NCBI GenBank assembly: GCA_016756855.1
Contig: JAESPD010000023.1
Span: forward strand, 1 to 53,420
Direction of reading: 5' to 3'
Length of the DNA: 53,420 nt
Origin: a gamma proteobacterium endosymbiont of Lamellibrachia anaximandri
Lineage (GTDB): Bacteria > Pseudomonadota > Gammaproteobacteria > Chromatiales > Chromatiaceae
The notes below the pieces were generated by a model, which did no database searches, was not told the origin of the DNA, and saw only the letters and a list, made by a program, of their open reading frames with translations. Below are positions 25,078 to 33,172 of this stretch, piece after piece. A program made the position numbers and the translations under genes. How positions within the stretch are numbered: position 1 is the first letter of the stretch; each line of letters opens with the position of its first letter.

Positions 25078-28000
25078 CCCTCTCCAATCCAGTGGCGGCA
25101 AGCCTGGGCACCCAGACGAGCACCACGGTAACCATCACCGATGACGACGTCCGCAATGCCGGTACCCTGGCCCTGAGCAATGCGACTGTCACCCTGTCGG
25201 AGGGCGGTCCCGCGATCACAGTGACGGTAGATCGCACCGGCGGTTCGGACGGCACGGTAACGGTCGATTATGCCACGGCAGATGTTACTGCCACTGCGCC
25301 GGGAGACTACACTGCGCTCAACGGTACACTGACCTTCCTCGAAGGGGAGATCAGCAAGACACTCACGCTGACTCCGACCAACGATGCGACTTGGGAGCCG
25401 AGTGAAGAGTTCACCTTGACCCTGAGCAATGTGGTGGATGCCACTCTGGGTACCCAGACCAGCACCACAGTAACCATCACCGATGACGATACACGGACTT
25501 CAGGCACCCTGGCCCTTAGTAGTGCTAGTGCAACCCTGTCGGAGAGTGGCCCCGCTATCACATTGACTGTAGATCGTACGGGCGGCTCGGATGGTACGGT
25601 AAGTGTGGACTATGTGACCGTGAATGGCACCGCCACAGCGCCCGGTGATTACACTGCCCTCAACGGCTCCCTGACCTTCCTCAATGGTGAACTGAGCAAG
25701 ACCCTGACCTTGACTCCGGCCAATGATGCGACCTGGGAGCCGAGTGAGACCTTTACCCTGACTCTGGGTAATGTGGTTGATGCCAGTCTGGGCTTGTCCA
25801 CCACCACGGTGACCATCGCCGATGATGACACCCGCAATGCCGGTACCCTGGCCCTGAGTACCGCTACGGAGAGCGTTGCGGAGAATGCCGCTGGAGGCAT
25901 TACGCTGACGGTAAGCCGCACCGGTGGCACCGATGGTCCGGTATCTGTTGACTACGCCACTGCAAACGGTACAGCCGCTTCACCTGGTGACTACACTGCG
26001 ACCAGTGGCACGTTAAACTTCCTGCATGGGGAGACCAGCAAGACGATCCCGCTGACCCTGACCAACGACACGACCTGGGAGCCGAGTGAAGAGTTCACCG
26101 TCACCCTGGGCAATGTGGTGGATGCCACTCTGGGCACCCAGACCAGCACCACGGTAACCATCACCGATGACGACACCCGCAATGCAGGCACCCTGGCCCT
26201 GAACAGCACTACAGTGGCCCTGCCGGAGAGCGGTCCTGCGGTGATTATGACCGTGAACCGCACTGGCGGCTCTGACGGCACGGTAAGCGTGGACTATGCC
26301 ACGGCGGATGGTACTGCCACCGCGCCTGGTGATTACACTGCCATCAACGGCACCCTGATCTTCCTCAACGGAGAGACCAGCAAGACAGTCACACTGACTC
26401 CCATCAATGACACGACTTGGGAGCCGAGTGAAGATTTCACCCTGACCCTCTCCAACCCGGTGGATGCATCCCTGGGCCTGGCCACTGCCACGGTGACCAT
26501 CAGCGATGACGATACACGGACTTCAGGCACTCTGGCCCTGAGCAGCGCTACCGCAACCCTGTCGGGGAGCGGCCCCGCTATCACACTGACGGTAGACCGC
26601 ACCGGCGGCTCGGATGGTACGGTAACCGTTGACTATGCCACGGCAGATGGCACTGCCACCGCAGCCGGTGACTACACGGCTATTAGTGGTACGCTGACCT
26701 TCCTCGATGGCGAACTGAGCAAGCCCCTGACCTTGACCCCGACCGGCGATACCGTTTGGGAGCCGAGTGAAGGCTTCACCCTTAATCTCTCCAACCCGGT
26801 GGAAGCATCTCTGGGTCTGGCCGCTGCCACAGTGACCATCACCGATGACGACACCCGCAATGCAGGCACCCTGGCCCTGAACAGCACTACAGTGACCCTG
26901 CCGGAGAGTGGTCCTGCGGTGATTATGACCGTGAACCGCACTGGCGGCTCTGACGGCACGGTAAGCGTGGACTATGCCACGGCGGATGGTACTGCCACCG
27001 CGCCTGGTGATTACACTGCCATCAACGGCACCCTGATCTTCCTCAACGGAGAGACCAGCAAGACGATCCCGCTGACCCCAATCGATGATGCGACCTGGGA
27101 GCCAAGTGAGACCTTCACCCTGACCCTGAGCAATCCAGTGGATGCATCCCTGGGCCTGTCCACTGCCACGGTGACCATCACCGATGATGATCCACGCAGT
27201 GCCGGTACCCTGGCCCTGAGCAGCCCCACAGCAACCCTGTCGGAGAGCGGTCCCGCTATCACACTGACGGTAGACCGCACCGGCGGCTCGGACGGCACGG
27301 TATCCGTTGATTATGAAACAATGGATGGAACAGCTACAGCACCGGGTGACTACACGACAATCAACGGCACCCTGACCTTCCTTGATGGCGAACTGAGCAA
27401 GACTCTCACACTCAACCCAACCGGCGATACCGTTTGGGAACCGAGTGAGACCTTCACCCTGATCCTGAGCAATGCGGTGGATGCATCTCTGGGTCTGGCC
27501 ACTGCGACAGTGACCATCACCGATGACGATACACGAAATGCAGGCACACTGGCTCTGAACAGCACTACAGTGACCCTGCCGGAGAGTGGCCCTGCGGTGA
27601 TCATGACCGTGAACCGCACTGGCGGCTCTGACGGCACGGTAATGGTTGATTACGCCACGGCAGATGGTACCGCCACCGCGCCTGGTGACTACACGGCCAT
27701 CAGCGGCACCCTGATCTTCCTCAACGGAGAGACCAGCAAGACAGTCACACTGACTCCCATCAATGACACGACTTGGGAGCCGAGTGAGGTCTTCACCCTG
27801 ACCCTCTCCAATCCGGTGGATGCATCCCTGGGCCTGGCCACTGCCACTGTGACCATCAGCGATGACGATGCACGGACTTCAGGCACCCTGGCCCTGAGCA
27901 GCGCCACCGCAACCCTGTCGGAGAGCGGTCCCGCTATCACACTGACGGTAGACCGCACCGGCGGCTCGGACGGCACGGTATCCGTTGACTATGCAACAGT

Positions 28001-28885
28001 GGATGGAACAGCTACAGCACCCGGTGACTACACGGCAATCAACGGCACCCTGACCTTCCTTGATGGCGAACTGAGCAAGACTCTCACACTCATCCCAACC
28101 GGCGATACCGTTTGGGAACCGAGTGAGACCTTCACCCTGATCCTGAGCAATGCGGTGGATGCATCTCTGGGTCTGGCCACTGCGACAGTGACCATCACCG
28201 ATGACGATACACGAAATGCAGGCACACTGGCTCTGAACAGCACTACAGTGACTCTGCCGGAGAGTGGTCCTGCGGTGATCATGACCGTGAACCGCACTGG
28301 CGGTTCGGACGGTACGGTGACGGTTGATTACGCCACGGCAGATGGTACCGCCACTGCGCCTGGTGACTACACGGCCATCAGCGGCACCCTGATCTTCCTC
28401 AACGGAGAGACCAGCAAGACAGTCACACTGACTCCCATCAATGACACGACTTGGGAGCCGAGTGAAGATTTCACACTGACCCTCTCCAATCCGGTGGATG
28501 CCACCCTGGGCCTGGCCACTGCCACAGTGACCGTCACTGATGATGATCCACGCAGTGCTGGTACCCTGGACCTGAGCAACGCTATCGCAACCCTTTCCGA
28601 GAGTGGTCCCGCTGTCATGCTGACTGTGGACCGCACTGGCGGCTCGGACGGTACGGTAAGCGTGGACTATGCCACGACGGATGGCACCGCCACCGCGCCA
28701 GGTGACTACACGGCCATCAACGGTACCTTGACCTTCCTTGATGGCGAACTGAGCAAGACTCTCACACTCAACCCAACCGGCGATACCATTTGGGAGCCGA
28801 GTGAGACCTTCACCCTGAGCCTCTCCAACCCGGTGGATGCTACCCTGGGCCTGGCCTCCGCCACGGTAACCATCACCGATGACGA
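23800..28885 (+). repeat. Tandem 339-bp repeats encoding Calx-beta domains
   Basis: Fifteen units of about 339 bp (113 codons). Toward the 3' half the units alternate between two subtypes (ALNSTTVTLPESGPAVIMTV and ALSSATATLSESGPAITLTV). This makes a 678-bp higher-order period, with long identical DNA stretches at 26160-28500. The pattern indicates recent pairwise duplication or gene conversion. Confidence 0.9.
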
Positions 28886-31301
28886 TGACGGGGTTGCACC
28901 GGTCATCACAATTCAGGAGCCGGTGATTTCCGTTCCCTCAACGGGACCGTTCACTTCGGTTGATTTAGGAGTGGTGACAGCGCTGGATGATGTTGATGGT
29001 GTTGTGACTCCTGTGGCCGATCTAACCGGGCCGTTTGCGCCGGGACGTCATCTGATCACCTGGCGCGCTATGGACAGCAGTTCAAATATGGCCTCTGAAG
29101 TCCAGACTGTTGATGTCCTGCCCATGGTCAATTTCGGTATCGACCAGCTGGCAAATCCGGGATCGACGGTTGATATCCCCGTCTTTCTCAACGGCGATGC
29201 GCCCGAGTATCCGGTAGTGATCGACTATCAGATCACGGACTTCGACGCAGCCGGGGGGACAGTGGCGCAAACTGCTGGATCAGTAAACATCGCCGCCGGC
29301 GCAGTGCCTTCCAATCAGGCGAATATTCAATATCTGATTCAGAATGCCGGTGTCGCCAAGGTAGAGGTTACGTCGCTGAATACGGGTGCCAATGCCACCT
29401 TCGGTGCGAATAACGTGCATACCATCAATGTGAATGTGACAGAGATGAACCTGCCTCCTGTGGTCAGCATTACCGGATCGCAGAACAATACGACCACAGC
29501 CACGGTATTTGCTGATGCGGGCCAAGTGACAGTCACTGCCGTAGTGAACGATCCTAATCCGGCTGACACCCACGTTTACGACTGGAGTCAAAGCGATAAC
29601 GGACTGGCTCTACAGTTTGGAGCGCAACCCAATACCGTTGTCTTTGATCCGTCGGGTTTGATTGAGGGAGTCTACAAGGTGGTGGTCAGTGTGACCGATT
29701 TCGCCGGCGATACCACCACGGTGGATAAGTCGGTCAGAGTGCGTGCATCTGCCCTGATTTTCGACGACGACGGTTCCGACTCCGACAGCGATGGTGTCAG
29801 CGACTTTGATGAAGGCGATGAAGATGAGGATGAAGACGGTATCCCGGATTATCTCGATCCCCATGACGACGACTATATCCTCGCCGGTCAGAATGGAGAT
29901 CCTGATGACTTCCTGCTGATCACAGAGCCTGGTCTTAAGCTGGAACTCTCCGAGGAGAAGATCAGAGATGAAGACTACTCTGCCGATCTGGATGAGCAGG
30001 AGTTCATCGATAGGGAGAACAGTTCCGGTGGTGGCGTCGGAGATCCTCAGGATACCCACGCTCATGTGGGCGGCATCTTCGAGTTTGAAATCGAAGGACT
30101 TGCCTATGTCGGTCAGTCGGTACGTATCGTCATACCTGTCCATGAGGCGATTCCCGCCAACGCGGTCTACCGCCTCTATACCGATGATGAGGGTTGGCAC
30201 GACTTCGTGGTCGATGACAGAAACAGCGTCTCCTCAGCACCGGGAGAGTTGGGAATTTGCCCGGCTCCGGGGGATGTGACCTACATTGCTGGACTGCATG
30301 AAGGGCGCTTCTGCGTACAACTGCTGATAGAGGATGGAGGGCGCAATGATGCTGATCGTCGTGCCAACGGCGAGATTGAGGATCCCGGTGGCGTTGCCAT
30401 CGTGCCCACTTCGACACCCACGACGCCCCAGACCTCTTCGGGTGGCGGTGGTGGCATCGGAGGCTGGTTATTGGTCTTGCTGCTAGGGGTATGGTTAAGG
30501 AACATCAGGAGAGAGTCGATGACAGGAATCAGATTGAGTGCGGTAAAGCTGGTGGGCGGCGGATTCAGGACGTTACTCCTGGCTGGGTTATTGAGTGCTG
30601 GCATGGTCTCCACAGTGTCATCGGCAAACGGCCTGCTCTCTCTATACGAAGCGAGTGCGGATAGTGTCGCTGCAACCCTGAAACCGGACTGCGCCTTTCA
30701 CGCACAGGGGGAGGCGGCTGACAAAGAGCGTGAATTCCCCACTATCGTCGGCGGTGTTAGGAGCGAGGAAAATCAACTGCGATATCGTCAGGTTATCGCA
30801 AGTTCCAAGGGCTACAGACGTTCAGAGCATAACTACCGGATGCCGGAGCGTAAGCTGGTCTCCATGGATGGTCAGGCCACATCACTTGCCACAGAACTGG
30901 AGGGTGACAAGCCGGTGATGCTGAATTTCATCTTCACCACATGCACCACTATCTGTCCCGTGTTGTCGGCAACCTTTAGCCAGGTTCGGGAGTCGTTGGG
31001 AGCCGAGAGCCGGAATGTGACAATGGTTTCGATCTCCATCGATCCGGAATATGATACGCCGGAGAGACTGAATGAGTATGCCCGTCTCTATGGAGCGGAT
31101 GATCAATGGCGGTTTTTGACCGGCCGGGTTGAAGATATCATCGCTATCGAGAAGGCTTTTGATGCCTACCGGGGTACGAAGATGAGTCACGAACCCCTGA
31201 CCTTCCTGCGGGCTGATGGAGATTCACCCTGGGTCAGGATTGAGGGAATTGCCAGTGCTGACGATATCGTCAAGGAGTATGAGCAACTGGTTTTACGTTG
31301 A
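25074..31301 (+). CDS. C-terminal part of giant Calx-beta protein with GlyGly-CTERM-like tail, in frame with SCO protein
   Basis: Continuation of the protein starting at 22825; the GTG here is internal. About eleven further Calx-beta domains (to ~28885) give 16 in total. Next comes an HYR-like module (VITIQEP), then other beta domains, a thrombospondin-3-like acidic Ca-binding stretch (DSDSDGVSDFDEGDEDED) and a choice-of-anchor U-like region. The tail is GGGGGIGGWLLVLLLGVWLRNIRR, i.e. Gly-rich, one hydrophobic helix, Arg-rich: the layout of GlyGly-CTERM/rhombosortase sorting signals. There is no stop after this tail. The frame continues through an ATG with a good ribosome site at 30519 into a SCO-type protein (listed separately). 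Probable role is surface adhesion or matrix. Confidence 0.8.
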   Translation: MTLSNPVAASLGTQTSTTVTITDDDVRNAGTLALSNATVTLSEGGPAITVTVDRTGGSDGTVTVDYATADVTATAPGDYTALNGTLTFLEGEISKTLTLTPTNDATWEPSEEFTLTLSNVVDATLGTQTSTTVTITDDDTRTSGTLALSSASATLSESGPAITLTVDRTGGSDGTVSVDYVTVNGTATAPGDYTALNGSLTFLNGELSKTLTLTPANDATWEPSETFTLTLGNVVDASLGLSTTTVTIADDDTRNAGTLALSTATESVAENAAGGITLTVSRTGGTDGPVSVDYATANGTAASPGDYTATSGTLNFLHGETSKTIPLTLTNDTTWEPSEEFTVTLGNVVDATLGTQTSTTVTITDDDTRNAGTLALNSTTVALPESGPAVIMTVNRTGGSDGTVSVDYATADGTATAPGDYTAINGTLIFLNGETSKTVTLTPINDTTWEPSEDFTLTLSNPVDASLGLATATVTISDDDTRTSGTLALSSATATLSGSGPAITLTVDRTGGSDGTVTVDYATADGTATAAGDYTAISGTLTFLDGELSKPLTLTPTGDTVWEPSEGFTLNLSNPVEASLGLAAATVTITDDDTRNAGTLALNSTTVTLPESGPAVIMTVNRTGGSDGTVSVDYATADGTATAPGDYTAINGTLIFLNGETSKTIPLTPIDDATWEPSETFTLTLSNPVDASLGLSTATVTITDDDPRSAGTLALSSPTATLSESGPAITLTVDRTGGSDGTVSVDYETMDGTATAPGDYTTINGTLTFLDGELSKTLTLNPTGDTVWEPSETFTLILSNAVDASLGLATATVTITDDDTRNAGTLALNSTTVTLPESGPAVIMTVNRTGGSDGTVMVDYATADGTATAPGDYTAISGTLIFLNGETSKTVTLTPINDTTWEPSEVFTLTLSNPVDASLGLATATVTISDDDARTSGTLALSSATATLSESGPAITLTVDRTGGSDGTVSVDYATVDGTATAPGDYTAINGTLTFLDGELSKTLTLIPTGDTVWEPSETFTLILSNAVDASLGLATATVTITDDDTRNAGTLALNSTTVTLPESGPAVIMTVNRTGGSDGTVTVDYATADGTATAPGDYTAISGTLIFLNGETSKTVTLTPINDTTWEPSEDFTLTLSNPVDATLGLATATVTVTDDDPRSAGTLDLSNAIATLSESGPAVMLTVDRTGGSDGTVSVDYATTDGTATAPGDYTAINGTLTFLDGELSKTLTLNPTGDTIWEPSETFTLSLSNPVDATLGLASATVTITDDDDGVAPVITIQEPVISVPSTGPFTSVDLGVVTALDDVDGVVTPVADLTGPFAPGRHLITWRAMDSSSNMASEVQTVDVLPMVNFGIDQLANPGSTVDIPVFLNGDAPEYPVVIDYQITDFDAAGGTVAQTAGSVNIAAGAVPSNQANIQYLIQNAGVAKVEVTSLNTGANATFGANNVHTINVNVTEMNLPPVVSITGSQNNTTTATVFADAGQVTVTAVVNDPNPADTHVYDWSQSDNGLALQFGAQPNTVVFDPSGLIEGVYKVVVSVTDFAGDTTTVDKSVRVRASALIFDDDGSDSDSDGVSDFDEGDEDEDEDGIPDYLDPHDDDYILAGQNGDPDDFLLITEPGLKLELSEEKIRDEDYSADLDEQEFIDRENSSGGGVGDPQDTHAHVGGIFEFEIEGLAYVGQSVRIVIPVHEAIPANAVYRLYTDDEGWHDFVVDDRNSVSSAPGELGICPAPGDVTYIAGLHEGRFCVQLLIEDGGRNDADRRANGEIEDPGGVAIVPTSTPTTPQTSSGGGGGIGGWLLVLLLGVWLRNIRRESMTGIRLSAVKLVGGGFRTLLLAGLLSAGMVSTVSSANGLLSLYEASADSVAATLKPDCAFHAQGEAADKEREFPTIVGGVRSEENQLRYRQVIASSKGYRRSEHNYRMPERKLVSMDGQATSLATELEGDKPVMLNFIFTTCTTICPVLSATFSQVRESLGAESRNVTMVSISIDPEYDTPERLNEYARLYGADDQWRFLTGRVEDIIAIEKAFDAYRGTKMSHEPLTFLRADGDSPWVRIEGIASADDIVKEYEQLVLR
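30519..31301 (+). CDS. SCO1/SenC/PrrC-family copper chaperone
   Basis: A 260-residue SCO-type thioredoxin-fold protein that delivers copper to, or reduces, cuproprotein sites. The ATG at 30519 follows AGGAGAGAG, and an N-terminal hydrophobic helix (about 17-36) anchors it. Copper ligands are C142 and C146 in TTCTTICPV plus H224 in KMSHEPLTF. The family's SISIDPEYDTPERL segment is present. The same frame is open upstream through the Calx-beta protein, so a fusion is possible on paper. The internal start and own signal anchor favour a separate gene. A natural partner for the copper oxidases upstream. Confidence 0.8.
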   Translation: MTGIRLSAVKLVGGGFRTLLLAGLLSAGMVSTVSSANGLLSLYEASADSVAATLKPDCAFHAQGEAADKEREFPTIVGGVRSEENQLRYRQVIASSKGYRRSEHNYRMPERKLVSMDGQATSLATELEGDKPVMLNFIFTTCTTICPVLSATFSQVRESLGAESRNVTMVSISIDPEYDTPERLNEYARLYGADDQWRFLTGRVEDIIAIEKAFDAYRGTKMSHEPLTFLRADGDSPWVRIEGIASADDIVKEYEQLVLR

Positions 31302-31326
31302 AGAAGCCGCGAGATAACTTTTCTTG

Positions 31327-32964
31327 ATGTATAAACCAACGCTGTTTTTTTCGCTGGGCTTGCTACCGCTATTACTGTTGATTCAGGCCCAATTTGTTTT
31401 GGCTGACGATGTGGATCCGAGAGAACTTGGCCGCAGGATGTTCTTGGAGGGGGTGCTGCCGTCTGGGAAGTCGATGACCGCTTATATTCAGGGTGACGTC
31501 AAGGTTACCGGCGAACAGGTCAGGTGTGGCGCCTGCCACCGGCGTAGCGGCATGGGTTCCAGTGAGGGACAGCAAGTGGTGCCGGCAGTTACCGGTAAAC
31601 TGCTCTATAACCCGTTACGAATCCCCACCAGCCGACCGCCCGCTGCACCGACATTGCGACCAGCCTACGATGACGAGACGCTGAAGGCAGCCCTCCTCAG
31701 AGGGGTCGATGCCAATGGTGCTGCGCTGGATCCCAATATGCCCCGTTATCTGCTGACGGAAGGGGAACTTGATGTTCTGCTCGGATACCTGAAGGGGTTG
31801 TCCAGTGAACCTTCACCTGGCGTCACCGAAACCGAGGTCCATTTTGCGACCATCGTATCCGACAGGCTACCGAAAGCGGATCGCAAGGCGTTGCTTGATG
31901 TCATGCGGGTTTTCTTCCAGCAGAAAAACACCGAAACCCGATACGAGAGTAAACGCTCAGCCAACCCGCCCTGGCACAAGAAATGGATCATGGGTAACTA
32001 TCGGAAGTGGCGTCACCACGTCTGGGAACTCAAAGGCGAGGAGAGCACCTGGCCGGAGCAACTGGCTGCACACTATCGCAGCCAGCCTGTCTTTGCGGTG
32101 ATCAGCGGCGCGGTCAACGGAGACTGGCGGCCGATTCACGACTATTGCGAGGCTGAACAACTGCCATGTCTCTTTCCGACTACCGATCTTCCGGTGGATT
32201 CTGATCAGGATTTCTACTCCCTCTATTTTTCAAGAGGCGTGATCCTGGAAGGGGAGGGCGTGGCTCGTTATCTGCTGAATGCAGAGCCGGAAAGGAAAAA
32301 GATCGTCCAGCTCTATAATGGCACTGACCGATTGTCGAAGTCGGCCGCCGAAGCCTTTGCAACTCAGTTGGAAAAGGCGGGTGTCGTTATTACGTCTATC
32401 GATGTGGATGCAGGGGGTGGTGATGTGGACTCGATCTCCGCGAAAGGCTGGGCGGGAAGCGTGGCCGTTCTCTGGTTGTCCCATGAAGCCCTGCAGCCAT
32501 ACCAGCCCTGGCTGGAAGGTAAAAATGGACCTGAACAGATCTATCTCTCTACCACCCTCTACCGGGACCGGGCCAGTAGCCTGTCTGAGGGGTTGAAGGA
32601 GAGGACCCGATTTGTTCATCCCCATGAATTACCGTCCCGCATGCGGCGGTTGCTTGTCAGGTCAACGGGATGGTTTCGGGCAAAGCGGATCTATGCGTCA
32701 GATCATCAGCGGATTCAGGCAAACGCTTTTTTCGCGCTCAAGGCCGCCGGCGACGCCATGACACATATTCGGGGTTACTTCTTCAGGGACTACTTCATCG
32801 AACGCATCGAACACATGGTCGATAATGCCCCGTATACCTCGGTCTATCCACGCATCAGCCTTGCCCCGGGGCAGAGATTCCTCTCCAAGGGGTACTACAT
32901 CGCCAGGGTGGCTGCGGGTGAACGGGGTCGGCTTGTACCGATCATGGAGTGGGGTGCGCCCTGA
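31327..32964 (+). CDS. Mono-haem cytochrome c fused to periplasmic substrate-binding-like domain
   Basis: A 545-residue exported protein; signal peptide 1-27. Residues 30-155 form a c-type cytochrome domain with one CGACH (C67, C70, H71). Residues ~165-540 look like a periplasmic ligand-binding protein of the branched-chain amino-acid/peripl_BP_6 fold (VFAVISGAVNGDWRPIHDYCEAEQLPCLFPTTDLP, SRGVILEGEGVARYLL). The ATG at 31327 is preferred over the TTG at 31324. No ABC permease or ATPase is nearby, so transport is unlikely. Sensing, or electron transfer linked to small-molecule binding, is possible. It follows the SCO gene by 25 bases. Confidence 0.75.
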   Translation: MYKPTLFFSLGLLPLLLLIQAQFVLADDVDPRELGRRMFLEGVLPSGKSMTAYIQGDVKVTGEQVRCGACHRRSGMGSSEGQQVVPAVTGKLLYNPLRIPTSRPPAAPTLRPAYDDETLKAALLRGVDANGAALDPNMPRYLLTEGELDVLLGYLKGLSSEPSPGVTETEVHFATIVSDRLPKADRKALLDVMRVFFQQKNTETRYESKRSANPPWHKKWIMGNYRKWRHHVWELKGEESTWPEQLAAHYRSQPVFAVISGAVNGDWRPIHDYCEAEQLPCLFPTTDLPVDSDQDFYSLYFSRGVILEGEGVARYLLNAEPERKKIVQLYNGTDRLSKSAAEAFATQLEKAGVVITSIDVDAGGGDVDSISAKGWAGSVAVLWLSHEALQPYQPWLEGKNGPEQIYLSTTLYRDRASSLSEGLKERTRFVHPHELPSRMRRLLVRSTGWFRAKRIYASDHQRIQANAFFALKAAGDAMTHIRGYFFRDYFIERIEHMVDNAPYTSVYPRISLAPGQRFLSKGYYIARVAAGERGRLVPIMEWGAP

Positions 32965-32982
32965 TTCTCACTGCAAAGCGCA

Positions 32983-33133
32983 GTATCTCTTTAGCCCATG
33001 CTGGATATAGCGATACTGTGTAGGATGCTGGTGAGGAACGAACCGCATCATTCGCGACAGATGCGCATCGCTACGCTCAGTACATCTTATAATTCCTTGT
33101 TTCCGGTACTTTTGTGGGGTAGCTGGAAGTTAC
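32983..33133. mobile_element. Decayed MITE copy 3
   Basis: About 151 bp, aligning end to end with the MITE at 4572. The left end reads GTATCTCTTTAGC (for GTAACTATTCAGC), followed by a well conserved GTGTAGGATGCTGGTGAGGA arm. The right palindrome arm is eroded, and the right end reads AGCTGGAAGTTAC. Flanks AAAGCGCA and AAAACGCG match at six of eight bases, as expected for an old target duplication. It lies between two convergent genes. Confidence 0.7.
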
Positions 33134-33172
33134 AAAACGCGTAGCATATGGATGAAGGCACGTTGAGGGGTG

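Noticed and set aside
23946-28909. Series of minus-strand frames of about 95 codons, spaced exactly 339 bases
   Set aside because: They are antisense shadows of the Calx-beta repeats, carry no ribosome sites and translate to low-complexity Val/Arg/Ser sequence.
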